From assembly GCA_031763025.1 (NCBI GenBank), contig JASSKH010000014.1:12719201-12783200 (forward strand): a stretch of DNA of 64,000 nucleotides, in the 5' to 3' direction. This stretch comes from Macrocystis pyrifera (taxonomy: Eukaryota > Sar > Phaeophyceae > Laminariales > Laminariaceae). A program made the position numbers and the translations under genes. The notes beneath the pieces were generated by a model. That model was not told the origin of the DNA. It did not search any database and was given only the letters and a program-made list of their open reading frames with translations. Shown here in pieces: positions 49,569 through 59,817 of the stretch (positions are counted from its first letter, which is position 1; each line of letters starts with the position of its first letter).

Positions 49569-50073
49569 ACTGTGGCCCACTGCAGCAAAACAGACGGGAA
49601 AGTGGTACCGGGGAATCCTCGAAGCAGCTGAACAGTTCATGAGCAGGTGGCACGAGGCTGAGGCAAAGCTGAGTAGACAGCGCCGTGCATCCGCAGCAGG
49701 TAATGTTAGAGGGAATGGGGGGAGGGGTAACAGCAGGAGGGGTAGAAGGAACACCGTACAACAAGTGCATGGGGGCAGGGGGGGGAACAGGAGGAGTAGA
49801 AGGGAAACCGCGGTAGAAGAGAGTAGCAGAGAGAGCAGATAGGGTAGCAAGGTACCAGGCCGACTAATAGGTTGAACTTTTCTTTACTACTCGTACCGCC
49901 AACTGCTGCGGCCATTCGGTATGTATTTTGATTTTTTTCCATGTCTTGACTTTTTCCCATATTTTTCCCTTCTTATCCTTATGAAAGAAGTACTACATAG
50001 TGGGTGGATGACGAGCGTATTTTGGCCCACTCATTGTTGCTCTTTTTACTTAGTTAAGTGTTCACTGGGAGGC
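49569..50073 (+). mobile_element. 5'-truncated LINE fragment
   Basis: Corresponds to the coding end and proximal 3' UTR of LINE copy 1 (matches 35,000-34,490 in reverse). It is interrupted at 50,073 by a SINE and resumes at 50,413. Confidence 0.75.
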
Positions 50074-50412
50074 ACCGGCGTCCCTGGTGGCTTGGTAGGT
50101 GGTCCGCGTGCCTGTCAAGATCAATTTCGTGGGTTCAAGTCTCACCGAGTGCATGCTCATGGGGACTTTTTCTTGCATAAAAAATTGATAAGCGGAAAGC
50201 GCGAAAGCGTGAGTTGGCTACATTAGATGAAAATCGACGAGCAGTGGGATTGCTGAACCCTATGCGCGACAAAAAATAAAGGCACGTACCGGAGGGGAGA
50301 TGGGACGACACCTGTGACCACGGCTTGTCCAGAAGATCGTCGAGGGTAAAACCTCCTACGAATGGGCCGGAAAGTAAAAGTATTGAAGAAAAAAACAAAT
50401 AAATAAATAAAA
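50074..50412 (+). mobile_element. tRNA-derived SINE inserted in a LINE 3' UTR
   Basis: Full-length copy ending in AAATAAATAAATAAAA. The uninterrupted LINE 3' UTR at 34,480-34,500 shows that it was inserted within that sequence. Confidence 0.85.
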
Positions 50413-50822
50413 TAGTCCCCGTTTTCCTTCTCGTATCTTCCCCCTTGCACGTTCCTTTTGCCTCATGCTCGGGATAAGTATGTGTCTGAGCTTTGGCTTC
50501 CCATTTTATTTATTTATTTGTTTGGGATTCTTCTCCTTTTCTTTTTCTTTTTCTTTTTCGGTTTGGTTTCTTCGTTGCTTCTCTTTCTTTAGGGTGTATT
50601 TTGGTTGCTGGCGTATGTATGTATGTTGTGTCGGCCGCACCTAGTGCGAAGGCATGGTATTGCGTAGGCTATTAATGCATTACGGTGTGTTATCTCTGTG
50701 TCGTAGTCTGTGACCACAGAGCTCGTATATTTCTAGGGTGAAGAATCAGCACGGACACTGGGCTTGCTGGATGTCGACGAGTAGAAGAACGGTTTAATGT
50801 GAAGAACACACACACACACACA
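50413..50822 (+). mobile_element. LINE 3'-UTR, continuation after the SINE, with (AC)n tail
   Basis: Matches 46,287-46,697 closely and ends in a 22-nt AC repeat after the shared tail block. Confidence 0.75.
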
Positions 50823-51535
50823 CACCGGGGACGCCGGCTTTTGATAAGCCTTATCGAAGGAGTCGTGTGGCGTGGGTGGATGGCGAGCCTGCTTTGCTTG
50901 TTTCGTACTGTCTGACGCCGAGGGGCAAGGCATAGTTGAACGCTGGACAATGGTAGCAGACAGGGTAGCAAGGTACCAGGCGGGCCAGCAGGGAGACCCT
51001 GGCTGTGCTACTCGTACCATAAACTGCTGCTGCTACCTGGAGTATGCCTTGTGCGTTGTTTGGTTTGCCTGTTATTTTTCCCTTCGTTCTTAGTCTTACT
51101 CTGTTGACGACTAGTGGTGTTTTTTTCTATATTTTTCTTCTTTTTTCTAGCTCCTTCTTTTCAAGTGTCTGCCAGATCCCCTGCGGGGGGGTACGATGCT
51201 TTGTTGCTATACTGAAGTTTATACATATACCAGGTATATTTTTGTTTCTTTTTTTTGTTTCTTTTCTCTTTCGAATTGTCTTTGTTTTTGTTTTTGTTTT
51301 TTTCTCTTTGTTTCGTTTTTGTTTCTCTATAGGTCATGGAATGGGTATGTATGTCGTGCCTGTCGTACACAGTAGGATGACATGGCATTGCATTGCATTG
51401 CATACGTGGCAACGTAGTATCTCTGTGGCGTAGCTTTGTGACCACAAAACTTGTATCTCTCTAGGATTGAAGAATCGGCGCGGACACTGGTTGTGCTGGA
51501 TGCCGACGGGTAGAAAGAACGGTTTAATGTGAAGA

Positions 51536-51567
<32 letters not shown>

Positions 51568-51585
51568 TCTCCTGGGGGGGCACGA
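50823..51585 (+). mobile_element. 5'-truncated LINE 3' end, second subfamily, (AAC)n tail
   Basis: Same family as 41,519-42,283. Ends with GAACGGTTTAATGTGAAGAA and nine AAC-type units. Confidence 0.75.
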
Positions 51586-51790
51586 CACGTGGTTTATCAG
51601 TTATCATTATATATTATACCGGGTACATGTGTATTTCCAACTGCGTACGAAATAGAGTCGTTTTGATACGTTGACCTGTTCGGTCTTATTGATTGTCCTT
51701 ATTGATTGTGCTCAGAAACCCGACGGAGACATTACATATAGTATTAGGGAGTTCCATATATTGATATGGGATTGTAGGAGAGGGATATTT
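51586..51790 (+). repeat. Left part of a Copia 5' LTR, split by the hAT-like element
   Basis: TGATTGTGCTCAGAAAC and GGGAGTTCCATATATTGATA correspond, in order, to the LTR at 39,611-39,900 read in reverse. The LTR continues at 56,660 on the other side of the DNA transposon. Confidence 0.55.
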
Positions 51791-51819
51791 CAAGGCTTAT
51801 CACACGGGACGGTAACGGC

Positions 51820-52020
51820 GGTAACGGCGGGACGGGACGGGACGGGACGGTAAAACCGCCGTCAAAATGGTCCCGCCGTCTCGTCCCGTCCCATCCCGCC
51901 TATAAAAACTCTCCCGTTGGAAATTACCGTCTCGTCCCGCCGTGACACCGAACCATTACCGTCCCGTCCCGCCGATAAAATCTCTCCCGTCGGAAATTAT
52001 CGTTCCGTCCCGTCGTAGCA
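51820..52020. repeat. CCCGTCCCGCC minisatellite, left end of the hAT-like element
   Basis: Starts as GGGACGGGAC-type on the plus strand and flips to CCCGTCCCG-type at about 51,860, so the subterminal repeats face each other. The same motif fills the right end at 56,300-56,640. Confidence 0.85.
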
Positions 52021-52315
52021 CCGCTTCGGGCGGACATAACTTGCCTCTTATCCTACAAGAAACATTCATTCGTGGTCGTCTGTTCCCATCCATTTCCACC
52101 ACGAATTACGACATTAATCAAGAAATTTCGAGTTGTACCAAGCTTCAATATTAATTCCTATATAAATACATGTGTTTTTAATAAATTGTGCACAACTCCC
52201 ATCTATCAATGAAATACGTATAGAATAGCAGTAGGCGTATTACCCAGCTGGCAAAATTGTGTATTAACTATTCAATTATTTATCAGTCGAACTCACAGAT
52301 AGAAGACGTATTTTC

Positions 52316-53770
52316 CAAGGGTGTGTTCGGTACGGTACTACCGAGGCCTACCGGCGGTAAAAAATACCGCCGGTATACCTGTACCGAGAGGATTCGGTAC
52401 GTTCGGTCTGGAGTTCTATACCGTACCGACAATTTCGGTACGTTCGGTCTGGAGTTCTATACCCTACCGAACATTTCGGTACGTTCGGCACGATGTCCGT
52501 ACCCTTACCGGCGGTATCGGTATGATACACCGTACCGATACCGAGAAGCTCGGTATGTTCGGTACGATGCCCATACCGGTACCGAGAATTTCGGTACGTT
52601 CGGTACCATGTCCATACCCTTACCGAGAACCTCGGTACGTTCGGTACCATGTCCATATCGTACCGGCGGTATCGGTATGACACAACGTACCGATACCGAG
52701 CTTATACCCTACCGAGAGTACCGATCCCGGGCTAATCGGGAAGTTAGGCTCGGGACAACCCGGTGCCTGTACAGTACCGCCACACACATAGCATGGTTTG
52801 TTGTTATCGTTTGACTCGCGCGCGTAGAAAGAATGCTGAAGCTTCTTATCAATTGACAACGTTTTGATTCTGCTGTTCTCTCCTGCCTTCGATTTTCAAT
52901 GGGGAGAAGCGGTGTTGCTGCCTTCGTACAATCATGATCATAATCTATAACTTTAATTTTGTCGCACTGATTGAGCCGGTCGCCCCGGTGGTCTAGTTGG
53001 TATCCGCGTAACCTTCTGTAGCAGGCAAGTTCAGGGGTTCGAATCCCAGCGACAGCGCCTTTTTTCTCATGTTATGAGTTTTTTCTCTCGTTGTCGTGTC
53101 TTGCCGGTGGATAGCGCGCAAGCGTGTGTACACAGTGGGAAAGAGGTGGCTGGAACTCTTCTCGCAATAAAAATTTCAGTCAGTACCGCAGGAGGATGGG
53201 AGTGGGGGCCTCAGGGAGAGGAGCCTTCTGTGTGACCACGGTTTAGACGTTCAGGCAAGACAAATAATACCCGGTGTGGTAAGGCGCCCATCGAACTCTG
53301 GAAATGAATGTGATGACAAAACAAAAAAAAAAAAAACTGTCGCAGACACACACATTCTTGATGGGCAATACCATGGTACTGCTGTGGAGCGACGCTCGGT
53401 TTGACAAATACCGCTGGTATCTGCGGTACGGTACCGGTATGGAGGTCTATACCGTACCGAGAATTTCGGTACGTTCGGTATGGAGTTCTAAATCGTACCG
53501 AGAATTTCGGTACGTTCGGTCTGGAGTTCTATACCCTACCGAAAACTTCGGTACGTTCGGCACGATGTCCTTACCCTTACCGGCGGTATCGGTATGATAC
53601 AGCGTACCGATACCGAGAAGCTCGGTATGTTCGGTACGATGCCCATACCGGTACCGAGAATTTCGGTACGTTCGGTACCATGTCCATACCCTTACCGAGA
53701 ATTTCGGTACGTTCGGTACCATGTCCATACCGGTACCGAGCGTACCCGTACCGTACCGAACACACCCTTG
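52316..53770. mobile_element. Nested hAT-like element built from TACCG/CGGTA palindromes
   Basis: Ends read CAAGGGTGTGTTCGGTACGG and its exact complement CCGTACCGAACACACCCTTG (at least 20 bp). Flanks GTATTTTC and GTCATTTTC fit an 8-bp duplication with one inserted base, and the empty site is seen in the duplicate at about 55,385. The arms (52,380-52,700 and 53,430-53,750) are tandem units of about 40 bp, each with the inverted repeat TACCGAGAATTTCGGTA, and the two arms are direct copies of each other. The middle contains a SINE (52,976-53,336). No transposase. Confidence 0.85.
52976..53336 (+). mobile_element. tRNA-derived SINE, second subfamily
   Basis: Head with a good A box (TGGTCTAGTTGG) and a perfect B box (GGGTTCGAATCCC). 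The head could pair GTCGC with GCGAC like an acceptor stem. The body shares GATAGCGCGCAAGCGTG, CAGTGGGA and TGTGACCACGG with the other SINEs but has a different tRNA head. It ends in 14 A. It lies inside the nested palindrome element. Confidence 0.8.
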
Positions 53771-54199
53771 GTCATTTTCATCTTCTTGCTTACTATATAA
53801 TACCTCTGGTCTCGTCAATGGTATGAAATTGCTGGTCACCATATTCATTTATGCATTTACTTCTGCTAGAAAAAGCTGTGCTGAAAGTGTTGATCAGCAG
53901 CAGGTTGATGATTTGTTTTTACGTATATACTTGCAAATGAAGGTAAGTACAAATATGACCATCTACGAAAAAGAATGAAAAATACTACCAAGTACACAGT
54001 AGTAAGTGTATACCTGGTGTTGTTTTTTTCTTTCCATTTCTTTTAAAGAATCTTCATACTTGATATTTCCACTCGCAACTGAAAGCAGAGTATCATAACA
54101 CAACACCTGCCACAGGCTCGCCACCACACACAAACAGCAGAGACCACTCAACTCACGATCACACCAGTACTGGTGTGGCCCAAAAATATTTCAGGAGAC

Positions 54200-54583
54200 A
54201 TGCCATCAAGCGGGACGAAAAACGTGCGCTGTCAAGGATGTAGGGCCGAGTGCTACCCATTGAAACCTAGTAGTTTGGTGTCAGTCAAAGCATGTCAATG
54301 CCAATATAAAGGTGCTGTCTGTCAAGGGGTGAAAGTGTTGTCTCCTAACATCTTTGGTGTGATCGGCAAGGACGCCATGGATGGATGCCTATCTCACGGG
54401 CGGGGTCGATCAACCAGCAGCGGCACTAGAATCACCACCGCCGCCGCCACCACGTCCACCTCCACAACCACCAGTGACACAGCGCAAGCACAACCATCTG
54501 TCAGAACAGCCCACATGAGCTGGCAAACCAACAACAGTGCTTGGGGCAGGGGTGGAAGAAATCAGAAGACGTCGTCCGTGTAG
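54200..54583 (+). CDS. Small Cys-rich ORF in the hAT-like element, copy 1
   Basis: About 127 residues from the first ATG. The core NVRCQGCRAECYPLKPSS continues to VKACQCQ and VCQGVK, giving Cys spacing C-x2-C-x3-C ... C-x-C ... C that could bind zinc. The tail is Thr/Ser-rich and derived partly from an ACC repeat. A possible upstream exon (53,820-53,942, ending at a GTAAGT) precedes it. The family is not recognised. Copy 2 at 55,739-56,083 conserves the core. Confidence 0.4.
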   Translation: MPSSGTKNVRCQGCRAECYPLKPSSLVSVKACQCQYKGAVCQGVKVLSPNIFGVIGKDAMDGCLSHGRGRSTSSGTRITTAAATTSTSTTTSDTAQAQPSVRTAHMSWQTNNSAWGRGGRNQKTSSV

Positions 54584-54719
54584 TGGCAGCAGTTCTCGGG
54601 GCTCGGGCTGCGCGGGTCGAGAAGAAAACGTCTGCATCGGGACGGCTCCCGTCGCGGAACCAGCAGTGTGCGGGAAATTTTTCACGTACAACCGCGCCGA
54701 CCGTGTGGCGGGAAAGAAA

Positions 54720-55100
54720 AAAAAAAAATTACCGTCCCGCTCCGCCGAATAAAAAGAAAATTATCGTCCTGTCCCGCCTTGGGAAAAAAAAAATACCGTC
54801 CCGTCCCGCCGAGGAAACAAATATTTACCGTCCCGTCCCGCCGAGGAAAAAAATATTTACGGTCCCGTCCCGCCGAGGGGAAAATATTTACTGTCACTTA
54901 CCGTCCCGTCCCGCCTAATAAATCTCTCCCGTTGGACATTACCGTCCCGTCCCGCCGTGGCACTGAAAAATTACGGTCTCGTCCCGCCGTGACACCGACA
55001 AATTACCGTCCCGTCCCTCCGTGCCACCGAAAAATTACTTTCCCGTCCCGCCGATAAAATCTCTCCCGTAGGAAATTATCGTTCCGTCCCGTCGTGGCAC
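54720..55100. repeat. Internal CCCGTCCCGCC minisatellite
   Basis: Units of about 30 nt (TACCGTCCCGTCCCGCCGAG followed by A-rich spacer). It lies at the junction between the two copies of the duplicated segment. Confidence 0.85.
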
Positions 55101-55738
55101 CGCTTCCGGCGGACACCCTTGCCTCTTCCCCTACCTGCTACAAGAACCCTTCGTGGTCGTGTGTTCCCATCCATTTCTAGCACGAATTACGAAATTAATC
55201 AAGGGATTTCGAGTTGTACCAAGCTTCAACAGTAATTCCTATATAAATACAGGTGTTATCATAAATTCTGCCCAACTTACGTCTATAAATGAAATACGTA
55301 TAGAATAGTGTGTAGGCGTATTACCCAGCTTGCAAAATTGGGTATCAACTATTCAATTTTTTTATCAGTCGCACTCACAGATGACGTATTTTCATCGTCT
55401 TGCTTATATAATACCTGGTCAGTAGTATGAAATTGCTGGGCATTTGCATTTACTTCTGCTAGAAAAAGCTGCGCTGATTGTCTTGATCAGCAGCAGCTGG
55501 TTGTTCTATATACTTTCAAATAAAGGCAAGTACGAACATGACCGTGAACGAAAAAGAATGAAAATTACAAGTAGTAATTGTATACCTGATGTTTTTTCTT
55601 TTCATTTTTTTTAAAGCATCTTCATACTTGATATTTCCACTAGCAACTGAAGGCAGTATCACAACACAACACCTGCCACAGGCTCGTCACCACACACAAA
55701 CAGCAGAGACCACTCAACTCACGACCGCACCAGTAATG

Positions 55739-56083
55739 ATGTGGCCCAAAGCGATTTCAGGAGACATGACATCAAGCGGGACGCGAAACGTGCGCTGTCA
55801 AGGATGTAGGGCCGAGTGCTACCCATTGAAACCTAGTAGTTTGGTGTCAGTCAAAGCATGCCAATGTCAATGCAAAGTTGCTGTCTGTCAAGGGGTGAAA
55901 GACTTAGTGCTGTCTCCCAACATCTTTCTTGTGACCGGCACGGACGCCATGGATTCCTATCTCACGGGCGGGGTAGATCGACCAGCAGAGGCACTAGCAT
56001 CGCCACCGCCGCCACCACCTCCACCTCTACAACCACCAGCAACACAGCGCAAGCACAACCATCTGTCAGAACAACCACCATGA
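55739..56083 (+). CDS. Small Cys-rich ORF in the hAT-like element, copy 2
   Basis: About 114 residues starting MWPKAISGDM. It keeps every Cys of copy 1 and adds one (QCQCKVAVCQGVK). The frame diverges after the core because of an indel, giving a Pro-rich end (PPPPPPPP) instead of the Thr-rich one. Confidence 0.4.
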   Translation: MWPKAISGDMTSSGTRNVRCQGCRAECYPLKPSSLVSVKACQCQCKVAVCQGVKDLVLSPNIFLVTGTDAMDSYLTGGVDRPAEALASPPPPPPPPLQPPATQRKHNHLSEQPP

Positions 56084-56299
56084 GTTGGCAACGCAACAAC
56101 TGTTACAGCAGTGCATGGGGCAGGGGTGGAAAAAATCAGAAGACGTCCTCCGTGTAGTGGCAGCACTTCCCGGGGGTTGGGCTGCGCGGGTCGAGAAGAA
56201 AACGTCTGCGTCGGGACGGCTCCCTTCGCGAACCCAGCAGTCAGTGTGCGCGAAATTTTCACGTATAACCGCGCCGAGCGTGCGGCGGGAAAGGAAATA

Positions 56300-56640
56300 T
56301 ATATATATTACCGTCCCGCCCCGCCGAAGAAAAGAAAATTACCGTCCCGTCCCGCCGTGGGAAAATATAATCACAGTCCCGTCCCGCGGAGGAAAAAAAT
56401 ATTTACCGTCTCGTCCCGCCGAGGAAGAAAATATTTACCGTCCCGTCCCGCCGAGGAAAACAATATTTACCGTCCCGTCCCACCGAGGGGAAAAGTATTT
56501 ACCGTCCCGTCCCGTCGAGAAATTTGGCACCCGCTGTCCCGTCCCGCCAACTGTTTGTGTCCTCATTTTACCGTCCCGTTTTCATTTTTTCCCCGCCAAA
56601 CGAGTCAAATCTGTCCCGTCCCGTCCCGTCACGATTCTCA
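56300..56640. repeat. CCCGTCCCGCC minisatellite, right end of the hAT-like element
   Basis: About ten units of TTACCGTCCCGTCCCGCCGA with A-rich spacers, mirroring the left end. Confidence 0.85.
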
Positions 56641-56906
56641 GTCACTGTGATAAGCCTTGGGATATTCGGGGGGATAAACGGGAGGTTTATTCCCGCAACC
56701 TGTTGGATAATAACCTTTATACGATGCATGTGCTGTCACTCGACAGCTCGGATATAATATAGGAGGAGTTCCGTGTTGCTGTCTGAAGTCAACCACGCGT
56801 TCCCGTGCTAGTTGCGCCTATACCTTTAGAGATCAATCAACACACTAGTGCGTCCAGTGGCAAGCGTAGCCAAGGCCGATCTAGAGAGGTGGGAACCTGC
56901 TTCGGC

Positions 56907-57781
56907 ATGCCTAGTTTCGAGGATGTGCCCAGTCAAGAAGCCACCGTGGAGAGTGAAAAGATTTTAGAAGAAATGAGGAAGAAAATAGAGGTCCTGGAAA
57001 GGACGATGGAGGAGCAGAGACCGCGCGCCGAGAGGGACGCGCAGGGAGCAGGAAAGGAAGGGGGGGCCGGTGGGGGGACGAGAGGAGAAGGAACTGCTAG
57101 AAGACAACGAGCAGCGTCGACTGTGCCGACACCTGGGCTGGAGGCCCAATCAGGCATGTCATTACCTTCTTTGTATCGCCCAAGTTTGTCCCAGTCGAGA
57201 CCCCGGAAGTTCGATAATGTAGAGGCCCACTTTAGCGTGTGGCGTAGCAAGTGTTTGGCATACCTATCATCGAATGGGTGCTTGCATGTACTCAGTAGCA
57301 CAACAAACCCAGTTATGGTGGGTGACATGAGGGTTTCGCCGGAGGAATTAGCCTCCAGACATCCCCAGGAGATTGGGGACGCGCGATTGGTGTATGGATT
57401 GGTGATGGAGGACATGACAGGAAGGCAATGTCTCCGAGTGGTGCTTGGAAGAAGTTGCAGGACTATTACATGCCTAAGACGATGGCAGCAACACATAGAT
57501 TAAGGAGAGAGTTTGAAACCATCCGAATGGCTGAGGACGAGAACCCCTCGCTGTTTCTAGGAAGGGTGGACAAGGCAGCAGATGAGCTGGCGATGTTGGG
57601 ATGTGGTAAGAGTGCAGAGGAAGTGAACCGTCACATAGTTACCAACCTCTCATATTTGTATTCTATTCAAAGCAAGTCGATTATTTCCCGCCCTTCCATC
57701 CCCCGTTCCGAGATCGATGAGATCATCCGTGACGCGTATGCAAACGACAAGGTAGAGAAGGAGATGGTTTCTAGGGTGTAG
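56907..57781 (+). pseudogene. gag: Copia Gag, one frameshift
   Basis: MPSFEDVPSQEATVES starts a coiled, charged N-terminus (KILEEMRKKIEVLERTMEE). The Copia Gag fold follows: FDNVEAHFSVWRSKCLAYLS, then after a shift near 57,430 GAWKKLQDYYM, RLRREFETIRMAEDENPSLF and HIVTNLSYLY. Ends with TAG at 57,781. Downstream in frame is a Gln-rich CAG-repeat stretch (57,905-58,020) but no zinc knuckle, which is probably deleted. Confidence 0.8.
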
Positions 57782-58039
57782 GGCGTGCAGGGAGTGGTAG
57801 ATCAGCATGCCTTGTACGCCGGAGGTGCGCAGCCTGCCGGTGGCGGAGTTACGGGTCCAGGAGGGGGAAGATGGAACAGGAGAGGCGGGAGGTTCAAGGA
57901 AGGGCAACAGCAGCAGCAGCAGCAGCCCCAGCAGCAACTCCAGCGACAGTATCAGCAGCAGGAACAGCAGCAGCAGTATCAGCAGCAGCAGCCCCAGCAG
58001 CAGCAGCACCGTCCCCATCAGCAACGTGGCAACCGGGGA

Positions 58040-58560
58040 GGAGCCTGCAGCGTCTCGTTTCCGTTTGTTGGGTGCTATTGCGTGCGAGTTGGGTTTGGAT
58101 TTGTGTCATTTGATACTGAGCAGGCGTTCGTGCGGTCGAGTTTGGATGAGAGTGTATTCATGCGACTACCCACTGGCTGCGGAGAAATGTCTGGTAAAGT
58201 AGCCAGGTTGAATCGAAGTCTTTACGGCTTGAAGCAAGTGTCGAGGTCGTGGCACAACCACCTTCTCACTGACATGAAGAGTCTAGGATTTGAGCAGAGC
58301 CCCGCTGATGCGTGTGTCATGAGGTTGGTCAAGTCGGGCTATGTCTCCATTGTAACGGTAGCAAAATGTGGATGATATGTTTGCTGTAGGACTCAAGGCT
58401 AGATGCGATCAGTTCTTTGAAGACCTGAACAACCTTGTGCCGATCAACAATCTGGGCGAGTTTTGCGGTAGTATGCTGGTTCTTGTTTTTCGAGGGATTG
58501 GGGTGCTGGTACTTTAACGGTTTCGCAGCAGGCGTTCGCTGAAAATACCGCGGCGAGGTT
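58040..58560 (+). pseudogene. Copia reverse transcriptase fragment
   Basis: RLLGAIACELGLDLCHFDTE and QAFVRSSLDESVFMRLPTG carry the first catalytic Asp; KVARLNRSLYGLKQVSRSWH follows. The YVDD box follows a frameshift near 58,370 (VDDMFAVGLKARCDQFFEDL). The N-terminal fingers are missing because of the internal deletion. Confidence 0.8.
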
Positions 58561-59340
58561 TGGTGTTAGTTCTGGGAGGAATAACCCGCTTTCGACAGGT
58601 GTGAAGCTCGAGGAAATTGACGAGAATGAACTGGTGGGTGATTGGCCTTTCCGAGAGTTGGTGGGGTGCTTGATGTGGCTTGCGAACCGAACACGACCGG
58701 ATATTGCGAACGCGGTGAGGGCGATAGCGAGGTACACGATAGGCCGAGGGAAGTACACTGGAGGACAGCAGTCGGTATATTAGAGTATGTATTTTCTACG
58801 AGTGATTTCGGCATTACGTTCCAGAAGGGTAGCGGGCTTGAGCTGGTAGCGTTTGCAGATGCAGACTATGCCAACAAAGCCATTGACAGGAGGTCAGTTT
58901 TCGGTGGTGCTATCATGTATGCTGGGGCGTGTGTGTGCTGGTTTTCTAGGACGCCGAAATGCGTCACGCTCTCAACCACTGAGGCCGAAAATGCAGCACT
59001 GGCAGACACTACCAAGGAGGCAATGTTCATGCTCTATATATGGACTATAATTTTTCCGGGGTTTGGGGAGAGGTGCATTACGGGTTTCGAGGATAACGAG
59101 GGGGCAAGGCACCTGGCACAAAATCCAGTGTGCACATCGAATTCGGAGCATATCGACGTACGACACCACTTTTTGAGGGAGCTTCGAGTTTGGTATTACC
59201 CTTTTAGAGTCGGAGAAACAACATGCAGACTTCTTGACAAAGCCGCTCAACAACACGGTGTTTCGTTACTACCGGGATTATCTGATGAATATTTGACGCG
59301 GTTTTTCCGAGGTAGAACGAAATATATTATTTCGGAGTGA
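58560..59340 (+). pseudogene. Copia RT connection and RNase H
   Basis: STGVKLEEIDENELVGDWPF, RELVGCLMWLANRTRPDIAN, then in another frame ELVAFADADYANKAIDRRSV (first catalytic Asp), KCVTLSTTEAENAALADTTK and HIDVRHHFLREL. The final helix is degenerate. Stop at 59,340. Confidence 0.8.
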
Positions 59341-59394
59341 AGGATTTGTCTGAACTACGTTAAAAATCCGCAGATGCTGCCGTTTTTTTTTTCC

Positions 59395-59811
59395 CTGGCT
59401 AATTCCGAGGATTATACCATTTCGTTCCTGGTGATGGATTCTGAGAGTTTTTGGTGTTTTCGAGTAGTTTCAACGTCAAGTAAAATTAAAGTGAAGAAAG
59501 GTATGCCATCTCGCATTACCGTCGCGATCTGTGTGTCTATGGCGGGAGTAGGGTTCAAGGGGATACTCTTGTCCGGGGGAACGGGGTTCCATGCGATCTC
59601 TGGCATTTATTTTCTTGGCTTAATTTTTATTTTGATGAGTATGACTACTGTGATATTTTGAATGATTTGCATTAATTCCTCATGAAATAGAGGAAAAGGT
59701 TTTGGATAAGGTGGAAGAGAGACTATGAAGCGCCTAGATAGTATTTTGGAAATTGAGAGTTTGATTTTTGGTTCTGAGTGAAATTATGTTTCTGAATTTC
59801 ATATGAGTTGG
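59395..59811 (+). repeat. 3' LTR remnant of the Copia element
   Basis: Matches 40,943-40,430 and 62,040-61,750 in inverted orientation (for example TTTTCGAGTAGTTTCAACGT, CTATGGCGGGAGTAGG). It is cut at 59,811 by the palindrome-array element. Confidence 0.7.
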
Positions 59812-59817
59812 TCATAA

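Larger units (their letters stand above)
51791..56659. mobile_element. hAT-like DNA transposon with an internal duplication and a nested second element
   Basis: Perfect 14-bp terminal inverted repeats CAAGGCTTATCACA / TGTGATAAGCCTTG, with 8-bp flanks GGATATTT and GGATATTC (one mismatch), as expected for hAT. The interior has C-C-C-G-T-C-C-C-G-C-C minisatellite blocks (51,820-52,020, 54,720-55,100, 56,300-56,640) and a roughly 1.3 kb segment present twice (52,000-52,310 plus 53,771-54,720, versus 55,060-56,290). Each copy of the segment carries a small Cys-rich ORF. The first copy is interrupted by another element (52,316-53,770), and the second copy shows the empty site. No hAT transposase or dimerisation domain was found, so it is non-autonomous as it stands. 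Confidence 0.8.
56660..59811 (+). mobile_element. Ty1/Copia element, internally deleted, with LTR remnants
   Basis: 5' LTR end at 56,660-56,842 (ends AATCAACA), gag at 56,907-57,781, an in-place fusion to the RT at about 58,040, RNase H to 59,340, then the start of a 3' LTR (about 59,395-59,811). The order RT before 3' LTR with no integrase after RNase H fits Copia, where integrase would precede RT; here protease and integrase are deleted. Several frameshifts. The 5' LTR is split by the hAT-like element and the 3' LTR is cut at the element starting 59,818. Confidence 0.85.

Noticed and set aside
52257..52814. 185-residue Tyr/Arg-rich ORF
   Set aside because: Entirely a translation of the TACCG/CGGTA repeat array. 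The same happens at 53,401-53,826 and on the opposite strand.
52976..53050. Functional tRNA gene
   Set aside because: Both internal promoter boxes are good, but the sequence continues into a conserved SINE body with an A tail, so it is a SINE head.
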